Origin: Epiperipatus broadwayi
Lineage: Eukaryota; Onychophora; Udeonychophora; Euonychophora; Peripatidae
Assembly: GCA_028023455.1 (NCBI GenBank)
Contig: JAQFVV010006199.1
Span: 8,568,972-8,632,971, forward strand
DNA length: 64,000 nucleotides
Direction: 5' to 3'
This document shows, piece by piece, positions 13,101 to 23,516 of this stretch (positions are counted from its first letter, which is position 1; each line of letters starts with the position of its first letter). The notes under the pieces were generated by a model. That model ran no database searches. It was not told where the DNA came from and was given only the letters and a program-made list of their open reading frames with translations. Made by a program: the position numbers and the translations under genes.

Positions 13101-15160
13101 CTACCTACAATTGTATGTAATAATTAAAACATATTTTATAGATTTTTTTTTCTTTCGTGTTAAATATCAACTTAACCTATAATAATTATATTAAAACATA
13201 CCTTTGTCATTACAAGGCTATTAAATATCACTTGACCATACAGACTTTAACCTATGTGATATAACAAAAAAAATACATATCATTTATAACTTAGTTTTAA
13301 ACAATCATTAATTAACAAGTGCATACTCTCTCATTAGAAAATGTTTTTCTGTTGAGCAATTGGTCCAGGTGAAGAGCTTTATCCAGTTGTATTTCACGAA
13401 GCAAGTTTAAAAACAATAAATGCATGGTATTATTTCCTTTAAATAAAAGTTTTCTCTTATTTTGTGCGTTTAATAAATTAGGTAAAGAAACATATAGCAG
13501 AATTGAAGATTAATTCTTACTTGAATTAAACTACTACAATTTTGGGATCCAAGAAAAAAATAGACTTCTAACATAGACGAATATTTGACTATAGACGATA
13601 AACATACACAATATTTTTTTATTATTGACGATACGTATTCTTATTAGCTAGCTTACTTATGGACGAAAATGCGCAATTTTCCGAGAGATTATTATGATAA
13701 TAACTGCAGTCAATTTACGTGTACATGAAGTTTTAATAATTCCAACTGATGTATAATATAATATATCATTTATTTTTATCATTAAGTCACTAAGATATTT
13801 GGTTTTGTTCATACTTTAGGAATTATAAATTTTTTTTAACGGTAACTTCTCCGTAAGAATGCCCCTATATAACTTTTCCTATATTTACTCTGAGAAAGTT
13901 TATATTTTTTTATTTTTTTAAAAAAATATATACAGGTGCATAATTTAATCTTATTTATCATTATTATTATTTCCAGACAATTCTTGGTGAATAAAACATA
14001 TTTTAACGTATGTAACTACATTACTTGTAAAGGCAGACAATATTGAGAAAGAGCGTGAAAATGTTTCTAGTTGATTTTCCTTGGTTTCAAAATATTTCTT
14101 TCAATTATTATTATTTTTTTCTTTCTATACCAAGAAAATATCAATAAATGACATAAAGTTAATAAATAATTATTTCTCACTTGGAAATCATTTATCTTCC
14201 TTAATTTAGACATAATAACACTTTTTGTGATTCCCTTAGTTAATTCTGTCATTTTTAACTTTAGCGTGAGACAATAAATTTTTAAGTATAAAAGGTCTTT
14301 AAATAGGTAGATGGCAAAGAAAATCAGGATATCTTATCAAAAAAATTTAGCCACACATTATATTATTAAAATTTTACTTTGATTACATTTATTTCTGCAA
14401 AATAAAATGAAAAAAATTGAGTTACCAAATTTCAGCACTGTTCCTTCCTTGAAAACTAAAAGCAGACTATATCTTTTTTCAAAAAAAAAAAAAATCTCGA
14501 TTATGTAATTGGCTGTCCTGTTTTGTTATTTTTTTTTTTTTTTTACTTTAGCGACCTCTTACAGAAAAATAATCATTTGATTATAACATAAACAAAAGAA
14601 AGGAAAAACCTATTACAATCATATAGTTTTAGTATTATTTACCTGGATTACAAAGTAATTTGACAATATAAAAAATAATAATAAATACATTAAATTAACA
14701 ATCAGTGATGTATAATTCTTTAAACATTATTTCTTTTTTTTTTTTTTACAAAAAGAAATTACCAGAAGTTATTGTGCTTTATGATAAGACACTCATCCAC
14801 TCTCCCCTCTACCCATCCAAAATCAATTACTGTTTAGCCTTTATACCATATTAATTTGCTCTAATTATTAATATCTCAATTAAATTATTCATGTTCTCTC
14901 TTTAAAAATGACATTGAGTTATTAAATCTATTAGTTATTCACCCAAAACATGCCAAAGTGAGTGAATAGCATACTTTATTAATCAATTATTACTATTGTT
15001 ATTTTATCTTTTTATTTCTTTAAAGAATAGCATTGTTTTCCTGCAGAAATAATGCCAAGTAAACCAAGTGTCAATAACACTAGGTTACAATATATATATT
15101 TCAAATTTCTATTTCATCACACATTTGTGAAACATATCAAAGTACATGTGGAAAAGATGA
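10126..15160. other. AT-rich intergenic DNA
   Basis: No gene is recognised. There are long T runs (for example 11890-11910, 14528-14544 and 14734-14746). A slightly richer stretch at about 12300-12660 has an ATTTAAACG-type segment that could be a worn box B on the minus strand, too weak to call. Open frames at 10009, 11009 and 14067 look like chance. Confidence 0.55.
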
Positions 15161-15168
15161 AATGATAC

Positions 15169-15219
15169 TCAAGATATGCATTTTGTGCTGAACCAGCATT
15201 CATCAGTTGACCCAGATCA
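15169..15219 (-). ncRNA. Hammerhead ribozyme-like motif (type I), degenerate
   Basis: Read on the minus strand: stem I TCAA (15210-15207), core CTGATGA (15206-15200), stem II TGCTG-GTT-CAGCA (15198-15186), then AAAA where GAAA is required, stem III ATG/TAT with a CA loop, C15173 at the cleavage position, and stem I TTGA (15172-15169). Beyond an internal loop, TGAT (15219-15216) can pair with ATCA (15166-15163). Stem II is intact with a perfect 5-bp helix, but G12 is A and the first stem II pair is A-C, so the copy is probably inactive. The architecture matches the motif at 645-706. Confidence 0.55.
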
Positions 15220-15479
15220 CAATCTCTTACACATATCTTCATCATTTGTTTAATCTTACATAGATAGCAAAATACTATAGTTTGATTACAAGAATCAAAC
15301 TTTCTGCTTTCACAACTACGATATAAACAACTTTATGTAAATATATTAATGATTATTATTAATTGTTAAAGTAGAGATTATCCATATCCTAAATACATTC
15401 TTTAAATCTCATTTAAGGTATAGCATGATTGCAGGGTAGGGATTAATTTTCACTTGTAATACTTTGTGGAAGGGTATAC

Positions 15480-15640
15480 AATCTATTTTACTTTAATATA
15501 CATTATTAAGTTTTTGATTTTATCACTGTATCTTTCACTTTCCTATAACAACCATCCATCAGCCCAGAATTCAGACCAATCTCTTCCATCATGGATGCAT
15601 TTTTTTAAAACATTCATTTCACAAATCATTCAAATAGAAG
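15480..15640 (+). repeat. Dispersed repeat family A, copy 2
   Basis: Aligns with 180-335 in the same orientation, with CCATCAGCCC, CAGACCAATCTCT and ATGGATGCATTTTTTT shared. A 90-codon open frame (15466-15738) overlaps it but has no recognisable motif, so I do not call it a gene. Confidence 0.6.
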
Positions 15641-17023
15641 AAGAATTGCTTAAGTTTTATGTACGTATGTATAAACTTAATACTACTCCCCTAAAATGGT
15701 ATTTATATTCTGCAGTTTATAAAATGACTCACAGATGAATCAAAATGAATCTTTGTTAAAGATTTCAAATCATCATAAGTATATATTTTTTCCAATTACA
15801 GAACAGAACTAAAATCACATTAACAATCCTAATAATATAAAACTATATGTTTTAATTTTTTATAATAATTTTATACTTACTAATGTATATTAAAGTATGT
15901 ATTTGGCAATTTAATATTGAGTAATTTACTTTGTGCAATCTTCATTATTAGAGAGGTTATACTTATTATATATGACATTAGATAATTTTGCCGATATGTT
16001 CTGGATTAATTTCCTACTAAAAAAATAACAAGAGAAATAAAATCGTTTGACCTTATAAGCAACAATTAATTACCTACATAATTAAATGAATTAATTACAT
16101 TAAATAATGCATTTTGTAGTTGTGATCTATATGTAAGCGTGTATTTATTTATGCACAAATATGTCTATTAAATATGTAATTATACAAATATCTGTAAACA
16201 TATTCATAGATTCATTTTAATTTGTACATATTAAAATTGATAATTGTATATCATATTTTAAAATTCTGATCAATAGGTCTATGGAGTTTACTGATCTATG
16301 AGAAATTTTTTCATTAAAAATTTTTTTTTTTAATGTATTGACTTTTAATTTATTTTTTCCTCATTAAAAAATAATATTTTTATTAATAATTTAATAACCA
16401 TTCTTATTTCATTGTTTTTATGTTCCTCAAGAGGGAGCTTCTTATTAAGATTTTTTTGATAAAAACTGAAGAAGTAATTAAGATAAATAGCAGTAGTAAT
16501 TGGGTGAAAATAATCAATAAAGAGAATATTAGTTAAGATAAAGAGAAGTTTATTGAATTTGCAATATTAAATACTGTTAATTGACACGATAGACATGCTT
16601 TTTAAGAATTAAAAGGAATAGAATTGTTTTTGTATTAAAAAAAAAATATCTAAAAAAATGGAATGCAGTATTGAGAAAGGGATATATTTTTTTAAAAAAT
16701 GTATTGAAAGAATTTGGACCAGGGTTTTTCAATATGCAATAAGATTATGGAGTGAAAATAGAAATATTTATTGGAAGTAATGAGTGAGATTACAGTGAAT
16801 ATTTTAGGAATTGTGAAAACATTTAAGAAACATTAATGAAACATTTTCAGGTTATTTTTGAAAAGCTTTAATAGGATAGACAAAAATAAGAAATTGATAT
16901 TATAAAAATATTTTGGGTATATACGTTTGGATTTTTGTTAAGCAATACTAGTTGTATTTTAAGTTTGATGAATTTTGTACAAAGGCAAGAAATTAAATAT
17001 GATAATATTTAATTACCTGGAGG

Positions 17024-17054
<31 letters not shown>

Positions 17055-17258
17055 CCCAACAGACTACAATAATAGTAGTTGATTTAAACGATCTAATTTT
17101 GATTAAGGTTAAAGCTAATGGCCAGTTAATGAAAAAATTTTATGGTAATGGAAAGATAATTTGTTTATATTGGGAGGGGATAAAATAAAGTATAGTATAC
17201 AGCACATTTTACTTTACCTTTTTAAAAAAAAAGAAGTTAAAGAAAAAAAATTGTCAAG
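15641..17258. other. AT-rich intergenic DNA
   Basis: No gene is recognised. A T-run followed directly by an A-run (about 17027-17054) makes a perfect T/A palindrome of roughly 11+11 bases and may mark two abutting insertions with opposite tails. Confidence 0.5.
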
Positions 17259-17261
17259 TGT

Positions 17262-17351
17262 TGTTAGCCGAGAGGTCATCACAGATGCCTTGCAGGCAAA
17301 TAATTGGATGCAGACGGTTGTGGGTTCGCCTCCCGGCCGATGCTATGACAC
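17262..17351 (+). mobile_element. tRNA-derived SINE, copy 1
   Basis: It shows box A-like TAGCCGAGAGG (17265-17275) and box B GGGTTCGCCTCCC (about 17324-17336), the two internal RNA polymerase III promoter elements at tRNA spacing. It ends CCGATGCTATGACAC and is followed by an A-rich AGAAGAAGAAG tail. The same 3' end GGCCGATGCTATGACAC is found on the minus strand at 43526-43606. The insert relative to copy 2 and the A-rich tail argue for a SINE rather than a working tRNA gene. Its GC content is far above the surroundings. Confidence 0.75.
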
Positions 17352-17718
17352 ATGAAAAAAAGAAGAAGAAGAAGAAATTATGATCATGGATATAAAGTAT
17401 AATATAGTAATCATAACTTTATACTTACTGAATCAAATTTTATAAATAAGAAGAAATATGGTATGGTAAGAAAATTTAAGATATAAATAATTTAATGTAA
17501 CTAATTTAAGGCTGTACTATGAAACATTGTGAAGTGAAATGAGAAAGAATATAGATATTCTAGTAAAAAGAAGATGACTATTAAGAAAGGATTTGCAAGT
17601 GTTGTGAATGATGAAATAATTTATTTATGTAGATAAGTTGATTTTTTTGTTTTGTTTAAGCAATTAAATATTTGCAAACATTATAAAATATTTAAATACA
17701 AATATAGTATATATACTT

Positions 17719-17800
17719 AAACTAGATGTAATTGGAGATTTGAACCCAGATTTTCAAACTTCCTTCAGTCATCTACTCCATATTATACAAGAACACGGAC
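17719..17800 (-). repeat. tRNA-like repeat fragment (family D)
   Basis: On the minus strand it reads TTGTATAATATGGAGTAGAT, then GAAGTTTGAAAATCTGGGTTCAAATC and ACATCTAG. It matches the plus-strand fragment at 6816-6885 and the fragment at 18789-18880. Confidence 0.5.
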
Positions 17801-18424
17801 AGATGCTAACTGGGAGCTAGATTCTCTAGTGCTTTATTTATGCCCTTTAATTCTGCCATTATATACAGATATTAGATAGACTTTAATTATCTAGTTCATG
17901 GTTTATATTGGTCTACAAATACTTAAGTATGAGGCTTTTAAATTCCATTTTGGAATAGTTTAGTACAGTAATCATGGATGTTTCTGAATCTACCTAAGAA
18001 AATCAAACCTAACTGGCTTTATTGTTAGTTTTGAAAAAATAAATTTATTTTGAATTTTATAAAAAGCACATTTCTTATAACTTTTTGGCTGTTTAAAAAG
18101 TATCTTTATTAAACACCCAGAAAGATTTGAGGTACATCTTCATTTATGAAAATATGTCTTGAGTTAGTGATAGATAAATTTGAGCTACTTAATAGCTTTT
18201 TATGCATTTTTATTAGCAACTTATGATATTGAGTGAAGAAATATGGGAAAGAATAAGAAGTTACAAAAGATAGTAGTTGAGTATGCCAGTAATATTTCTT
18301 ATGGTAATATTTAATTGCAAATTCAAAAATTAATGTGAATACTTTTTCTTCAAATAGTGCCATTAATTTAGTAGTAGAAAATAACTATGCTAAAATCAAT
18401 TTTAAATAATGCTTGTTCTTTTAA

Positions 18425-18911
18425 TTGATTTAAATCCAAAGTTTGCTGTAGACGAATTGTAATTATCTTGGTAAAATTTGTATATAGAACTGATAAAAGA
18501 CTATAATATATAATATCTTCTTTATCATCTTTTTAAAATATTAATGAGTACTGTATTCTTTAAATCATTTAGTACATCTTATCATTTAGACATTTGATAA
18601 ATAACTTTGCCTACAATTTATCTATTACTTTACCTGCTTCTTTTAAAATATCAATTATAATTTCATCATTATCTGGAGGTTTTCTCTTCTTTATAGATTT
18701 AATTACATAACTCACTTCTTTATTTAAAATCCTTGGCAATTCAGAAGATATGATAGTTGTAGAGGATATTTTTAACTTGTTCTTTATTGTAGTTAGAAAG
18801 GATTTGAACTCAGACTTTGAAGCTCCATGCAGCTATTCACTCCATCTTATACAACAGATATACATGACTACCCACATGTGAAAAAAATAAATGATCTTCA
18901 GTATACATCAT

Positions 18912-18945
<34 letters not shown>

Positions 18946-20040
18946 ATCAGTGCTCAGTTTATATTAAGATAGAAATCTTCAAACTTTAATGAATAGGATA
19001 CTATCTTCTCTACCCTCCAGCTCTTCAGCCATCTGTATCATTGAAAATCTGATGATTGGAACACTCAAAGCCATTGTTGATGCCATTATTATTGTTATAC
19101 CCATGTCAAATTTTAAGTAACTTTGATTCTTCTGCTTACTTTAAGTTCAGTATAGACAAGATTTTGTATTAAATTTTTTTCTATTGCTATATGATTTTTA
19201 ATAGAACTTTTCTTCATATTTTATGATGTCATCTCTCTTTTTAGTAATAGTTCTATTTTTACTTGTTATTGCAGAAATAAGTTCCCTACCAATACTAAGA
19301 TGTTGTTTTACATTTTTGAGTTTTTATTTTTTTCTACATCTTTTCTTGCTATTTCATAATTATATTTTTTTATATCATTATTGATTCTTTTTCATACTAT
19401 TTTACAGAATTCTATATCTTCAATCATTCTTAATGTGTGATTTATATATTTTTTCATCTTATTTATTTTCTTCAAAAAATTGTCTTGTTTCAGTAAAAAT
19501 ATTACTAATAGATTGCTGCTTTTTTGTGCTAGCTATATTTGTTGTAGTTTAAATTTAGTACTGCACCAATTATCAAAATATTGATTTCATTCAAATCTGA
19601 ACCATCATTAAAATCTGTTAATATTGTAAAATGATTTGTAAGTTGTAATTTAAACTCATTGGAATATTTCTGAAGGTTAGAACTATCAACTGTGAATACT
19701 ATTTTTCATAATAATTTTTGTCTTTCTATTTTTGCATTAACATGTATCTTATATCTTACTAATTGATGATCACTGCATGTGCTCAATTTATTAAGAACAT
19801 AATTATCTTGAATTATATTTTTTCTGTTAGTCAAAACATAATCAAATTCTGCTTGGATGCTCCATGTCCATTTTTGTTTAGCTTTTTTTTTAAAAAAAAA
19901 AATGATAATTTGAAGTTTTCTTTTTCTGCAAACTCCATAAGTCTATGTCCTCTCTTATTTCTATCACCAAAACCATATTTATACATAACACTATCATCTT
20001 TCAATTGTTTACCAATTCTGGCATTAAAGTCTCCCATATG
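18425..20040 (-). mobile_element. RTE-like LINE, copy A (truncated)
   Basis: The reverse complement aligns closely with the better copy at 59350-60575. 19190-20040 covers the endonuclease from MGDFNARIGKQ onward and the linker, and 18440-18785 covers the start of the reverse transcriptase (ELP.ILN.EV region, then DDWKN and RNYRP equivalents, decayed). It is 5'-truncated at the MGD motif, as is usual for LINEs. A 0.4-kb insertion (about 18786-19189) interrupts it. Many stops and small indels are present, so it is dead. The 108-codon frame on the plus strand over 19763-20089 is antisense to it. Confidence 0.85.
18789..18880 (-). repeat. tRNA-like repeat fragment inside RTE copy A
   Basis: On the minus strand it reads GTTGTATAAGATGGAGTGAA, then AGCTTCAAAGTCTGAGTTCAAATCC and TAACTAC. 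It is the family D end and lies at one edge of the 18786-19189 insertion. The rest of the insertion has a (CA)n(TA)n microsatellite (18911-18945) and unrecognised sequence. Short CAATA-like sequence on both sides may be the target duplication, but I cannot fix its ends. Confidence 0.5.
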
Positions 20041-20523
20041 TTGGAAACAAGCACCTTTTTTTAAAAAAAAACAAAAACAAATTTATTAAAAGTTATATAT
20101 AATAATAAACTCCATTATAATTATTTAAGGAAAGCAGAATATTAATGAAATTCATTTAACTCACATCTGCATTTGTATACAAAAAAAAAAAAAACATATT
20201 GGTGCCTCATAAAATAAAAGTTAAAATTAGCTATATATAAATTTTGAATAAAATAAAAATGATATAAGCCAAGAAAGCTTATATTAAAATACATTATTTA
20301 TAAAAGTGTAGCAAGCATGTACAAGCACTTCCCAATTGAATATTCAAATAATGTTTTAAAATTATTTGCTGGAATATTCCAATGAGCACTTTGACCTTAT
20401 TAAACAATGATATCAAAAACTACATCACATTTTAACATGAAGAAAAGTTTATAATTGTATATCATCTTGTTAATTATGCAATTTAATTTATAGTTGTGGT
20501 TAGTTTTTGTTACTACAAAAATA

Positions 20524-20629
20524 AATAACAGTTCCAACACAATTGAAATAAAACAACTATATAAAAATAATAAATATTTTATATAGTTTTTATATAGTTG
20601 TTTTATTTCAATTGTGTTGGAACTGTTAT
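20524..20629. mobile_element. Palindromic element (about 43-bp arms)
   Basis: AATAACAGTTCCAACACAAT at the left is mirrored by its inverse complement at the right end (20610-20629). The arms stay complementary through AATTGAAATAAAACAACTAT to a spacer of about 18 bases. The near-perfect arms and small size suggest a hairpin MITE. No clear target duplication is seen. A minus-strand open frame over it is a by-product. Confidence 0.7.
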
Positions 20630-22430
20630 TAATTACTGAAAACAACATTATAGACAAATTTATGTTTGACCATTATTAAGGATTATACAAAAATAAATGA
20701 AAAAGAGGAAATATTAGTGATATTTTTGTTATTATATTTCTATTATAAAAAAGAGGAAATTATTAATGCAAGAGTCAGATTTTAAAGCATAGATGTAGGT
20801 ATGTGAGACTTTAAAATTAACTGATATAATATTCTCTTAAACTAATAAATAACATATTTTTGTGTAAACTATAAGTTTGTTGATTTATTTTATTTATTTA
20901 TATCAAGGAAAACAAATAATTTCTTCCAGACCATGATTATTATTGGCATTAGTTTTATTATAAATGAATGCATGAATAACATTGTTATGTAAGCTGTATT
21001 TCTGGAGATGTATACATATGGAATTATTTTCATCACTGACATATTATTTATTGTTTTAGTTGATTGATTTAATTAATAATATATTAAAAGAATTTACATT
21101 TGAAAAAGGATTTAAGCCTGAATTTTAATATGTTTGTCTATTAAAGTGCTTTCTAAAGTTATATGATATATATATCAAAAGAATATTTAGTTTTACATTC
21201 AAATTGTGTCTCATCTATGATATTAGCTGATATAGTTATTGCTGAGTAAATTTACAATAAATTGTTAAATGGGTAAGGTTAAGGATTATTATTGTTTATA
21301 TAAATTTACTTATTAGCACCTGGGTAGACTATCATAGTGATCATTATTTATGTAATATAGTGTTAAATATGATGCAAGTTGAATTTAATAGTAGCAAATT
21401 GCTAAGATATATGTTAAACATTCATATCATTAAGTGTATTTAAAAAAAGTTTGTTGTAAAGTATGGAGATTTTAAACTTTTTTTAGGAGAATATCTATGA
21501 TTTGATCCTGAAGGAGTTTTTATTAACCTTAATAGACAACCACTCGTGTGGCAACTTAATGGTATTCCTAGAGAATTTATAAAATTTATTTGATATTGTA
21601 TATGACTTGATTATTTATTTAACTATGAGTTTAGTTTAATTTTAAGATTAGGGTCATTTATCTTAGTATCTTGATCACAGATATTAATTTTAAACAACTG
21701 CTTACCTGTTTTAAGATAATAGTTTTGAGGGGTATCATCTTATCTTTGTTATTCTAATAATGTGAAGATGGATCTGTGACCCAAATACATTTCTTTTAGC
21801 AGCTGTGCTGTCCTATATAGCTGTTGGTGGAAAATAAATCTGATATATAAATATCTGACCCAAAGCCTATTAAATATATTTATATATAAGTTTATATCTG
21901 GCCTATGGAAAGGTTGTCATTTTTTATTAATTTGTTGATTTAACAAAAAAAATTAAGATTTAATATAAATTAAAAGATTTTAATATTATATAAACAAGTG
22001 TGAAAAATTCAATATTGAAAAACTGAAAAATAAAATATTTGGAACAATCTGGCCTGTTTGGTACATTTCTGAAATATACCTGGCAAGATACATTTCTGAA
22101 ATGTACACATTAAATTAAAGTATTAATAAAGCTAAATTAAATTTTTTTAAATATACCTGTTATATTTGATAAGTAAGTTGTATATAATTAGGCATAGTTT
22201 TCTCTATAAATAAAATTCATATTTTGTTCTGAATTTGACAAATAAAGTAATAAGATTATTTACTGGAACATATATTCAAATAACAAACATAATAGTCCGT
22301 TAATTATAAACTGTTGTAATAACAATTATATTTATTGATATATAACCATTAGAAACGAATCAGTAAACACCTAAATATTCACAATATAGATAGTAATCAA
22401 TATTTCTCACTGTTGTCAAGGCAACCTCTC
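20630..22430. other. AT-rich intergenic DNA
   Basis: No gene is recognised in this interval. It consists of AT-rich sequence with short TA runs and no long open frame. Confidence 0.5.
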
Positions 22431-22736
22431 ACCTTTTAATAGCAAGAATGGAAATCCACTCTTATTAATGGTCCATTAAATAGCTGTAGAAAGGTGTTTA
22501 CTGTTAATTGAAAGGAAACTTTTATTTTAATTTGAGGTCTTAAAGAAACTGAGCAGTGCAAAATTCCTAATGTCCTCTTTATATGTACTTGCTATTTTAG
22601 CTATTATTACTATATGATTATTCATGTAGTGAATGAATATGAAAGACTTACATGCATTCAGTCAGCATCATAATTGGCTTTTTACCTCTGATTTTAATAT
22701 CAAATGCACTGTAATCTTTTTTTCATTTACCTAATA

Positions 22737-23100
22737 CAGTGGTCTCCAACCTTTTTGCACTTAAGAGCACATTCTATAATTCTAGCCAGGTGGCGGGCAC
22801 CATTTATTTTTTTCAATGTAAATTTATAGTTGGATATTATTAATAATACACATAATGTACAAAAAAATATTTATTTCAAAAATAAAATTTTAACATATAA
22901 TTAATATTTATATTTTTACGCTGTAAAAATATAGTATGCTCTACAATTTGATTACAATATAATACAATAATTTATAAGAAATTTTAAAAATTAATTTATT
23001 TGTATCAGTTAATTTTTTATTGTGTTCAGATAGCGGCGGGCACACGTAAAATGGTTTGTGGACACCATGGTGCCCACAGGCATAGGATTGGGAATCCCTG
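22737..23100 (+). mobile_element. hAT-type MITE (364 bp)
   Basis: The ends are CAGTGGTCTCCAACCTTTTT and, inverted, CAGGGATTCCCAATCCTATG, imperfect terminal inverted repeats of the CAG(T/G)G...CC(C/A)A type common in hAT transposons. Flanks are ACCTAATA (22729-22736) and GCCTAATA (23101-23108), an 8-bp duplication with one mismatch, which is the hAT target size. A GGCGGGCAC motif is repeated near each end in inverted orientation. There is no transposase, so it is non-autonomous. It sits inside RTE copy B, whose alignment resumes directly after it. Confidence 0.85.
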
Positions 23101-23516
23101 GCCTAATAGTAACTGAAATATTAGTTGAAGACTTGATGAATGTGTGTGAAGGATTTTTTTGCATATAGTAGATATATTTACAATTATGATAGACAAAACT
23201 AAATTATGACTTATTCCCATGGATTTTCTCTGAAGATATAAATAAAGATAGATTATTGTGAACTAAAAGTTAAATAAAAATATCTCTGTCTGATTATTAA
23301 TACAGATGGAAAGATAATGGATGAAATTAATCATAGGATTAAACTTGGATAAAGTACTTTTCACAGAAATAACTTGGTACTAAAAGGAAATTTACCTATA
23401 TGTTTGAAATGAAAAATTTTTAATAGATGTGTTTTAGAAGTTCTTTCTCATGGATTGAAACTTGGATGCTTAACAGAAAATCAATATGGAGACTTCAGAC
23501 TACTTAATGAAATATT

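Noticed and set aside
17262-17351. A functional tRNA gene.
   Set aside because: The acceptor stem does not close properly, and the sequence shares its 3' end and A-rich tail with another copy, which points to a SINE.
19763-20089. 108-codon open frame on the plus strand.
   Set aside because: It is antisense to the endonuclease of RTE copy A.
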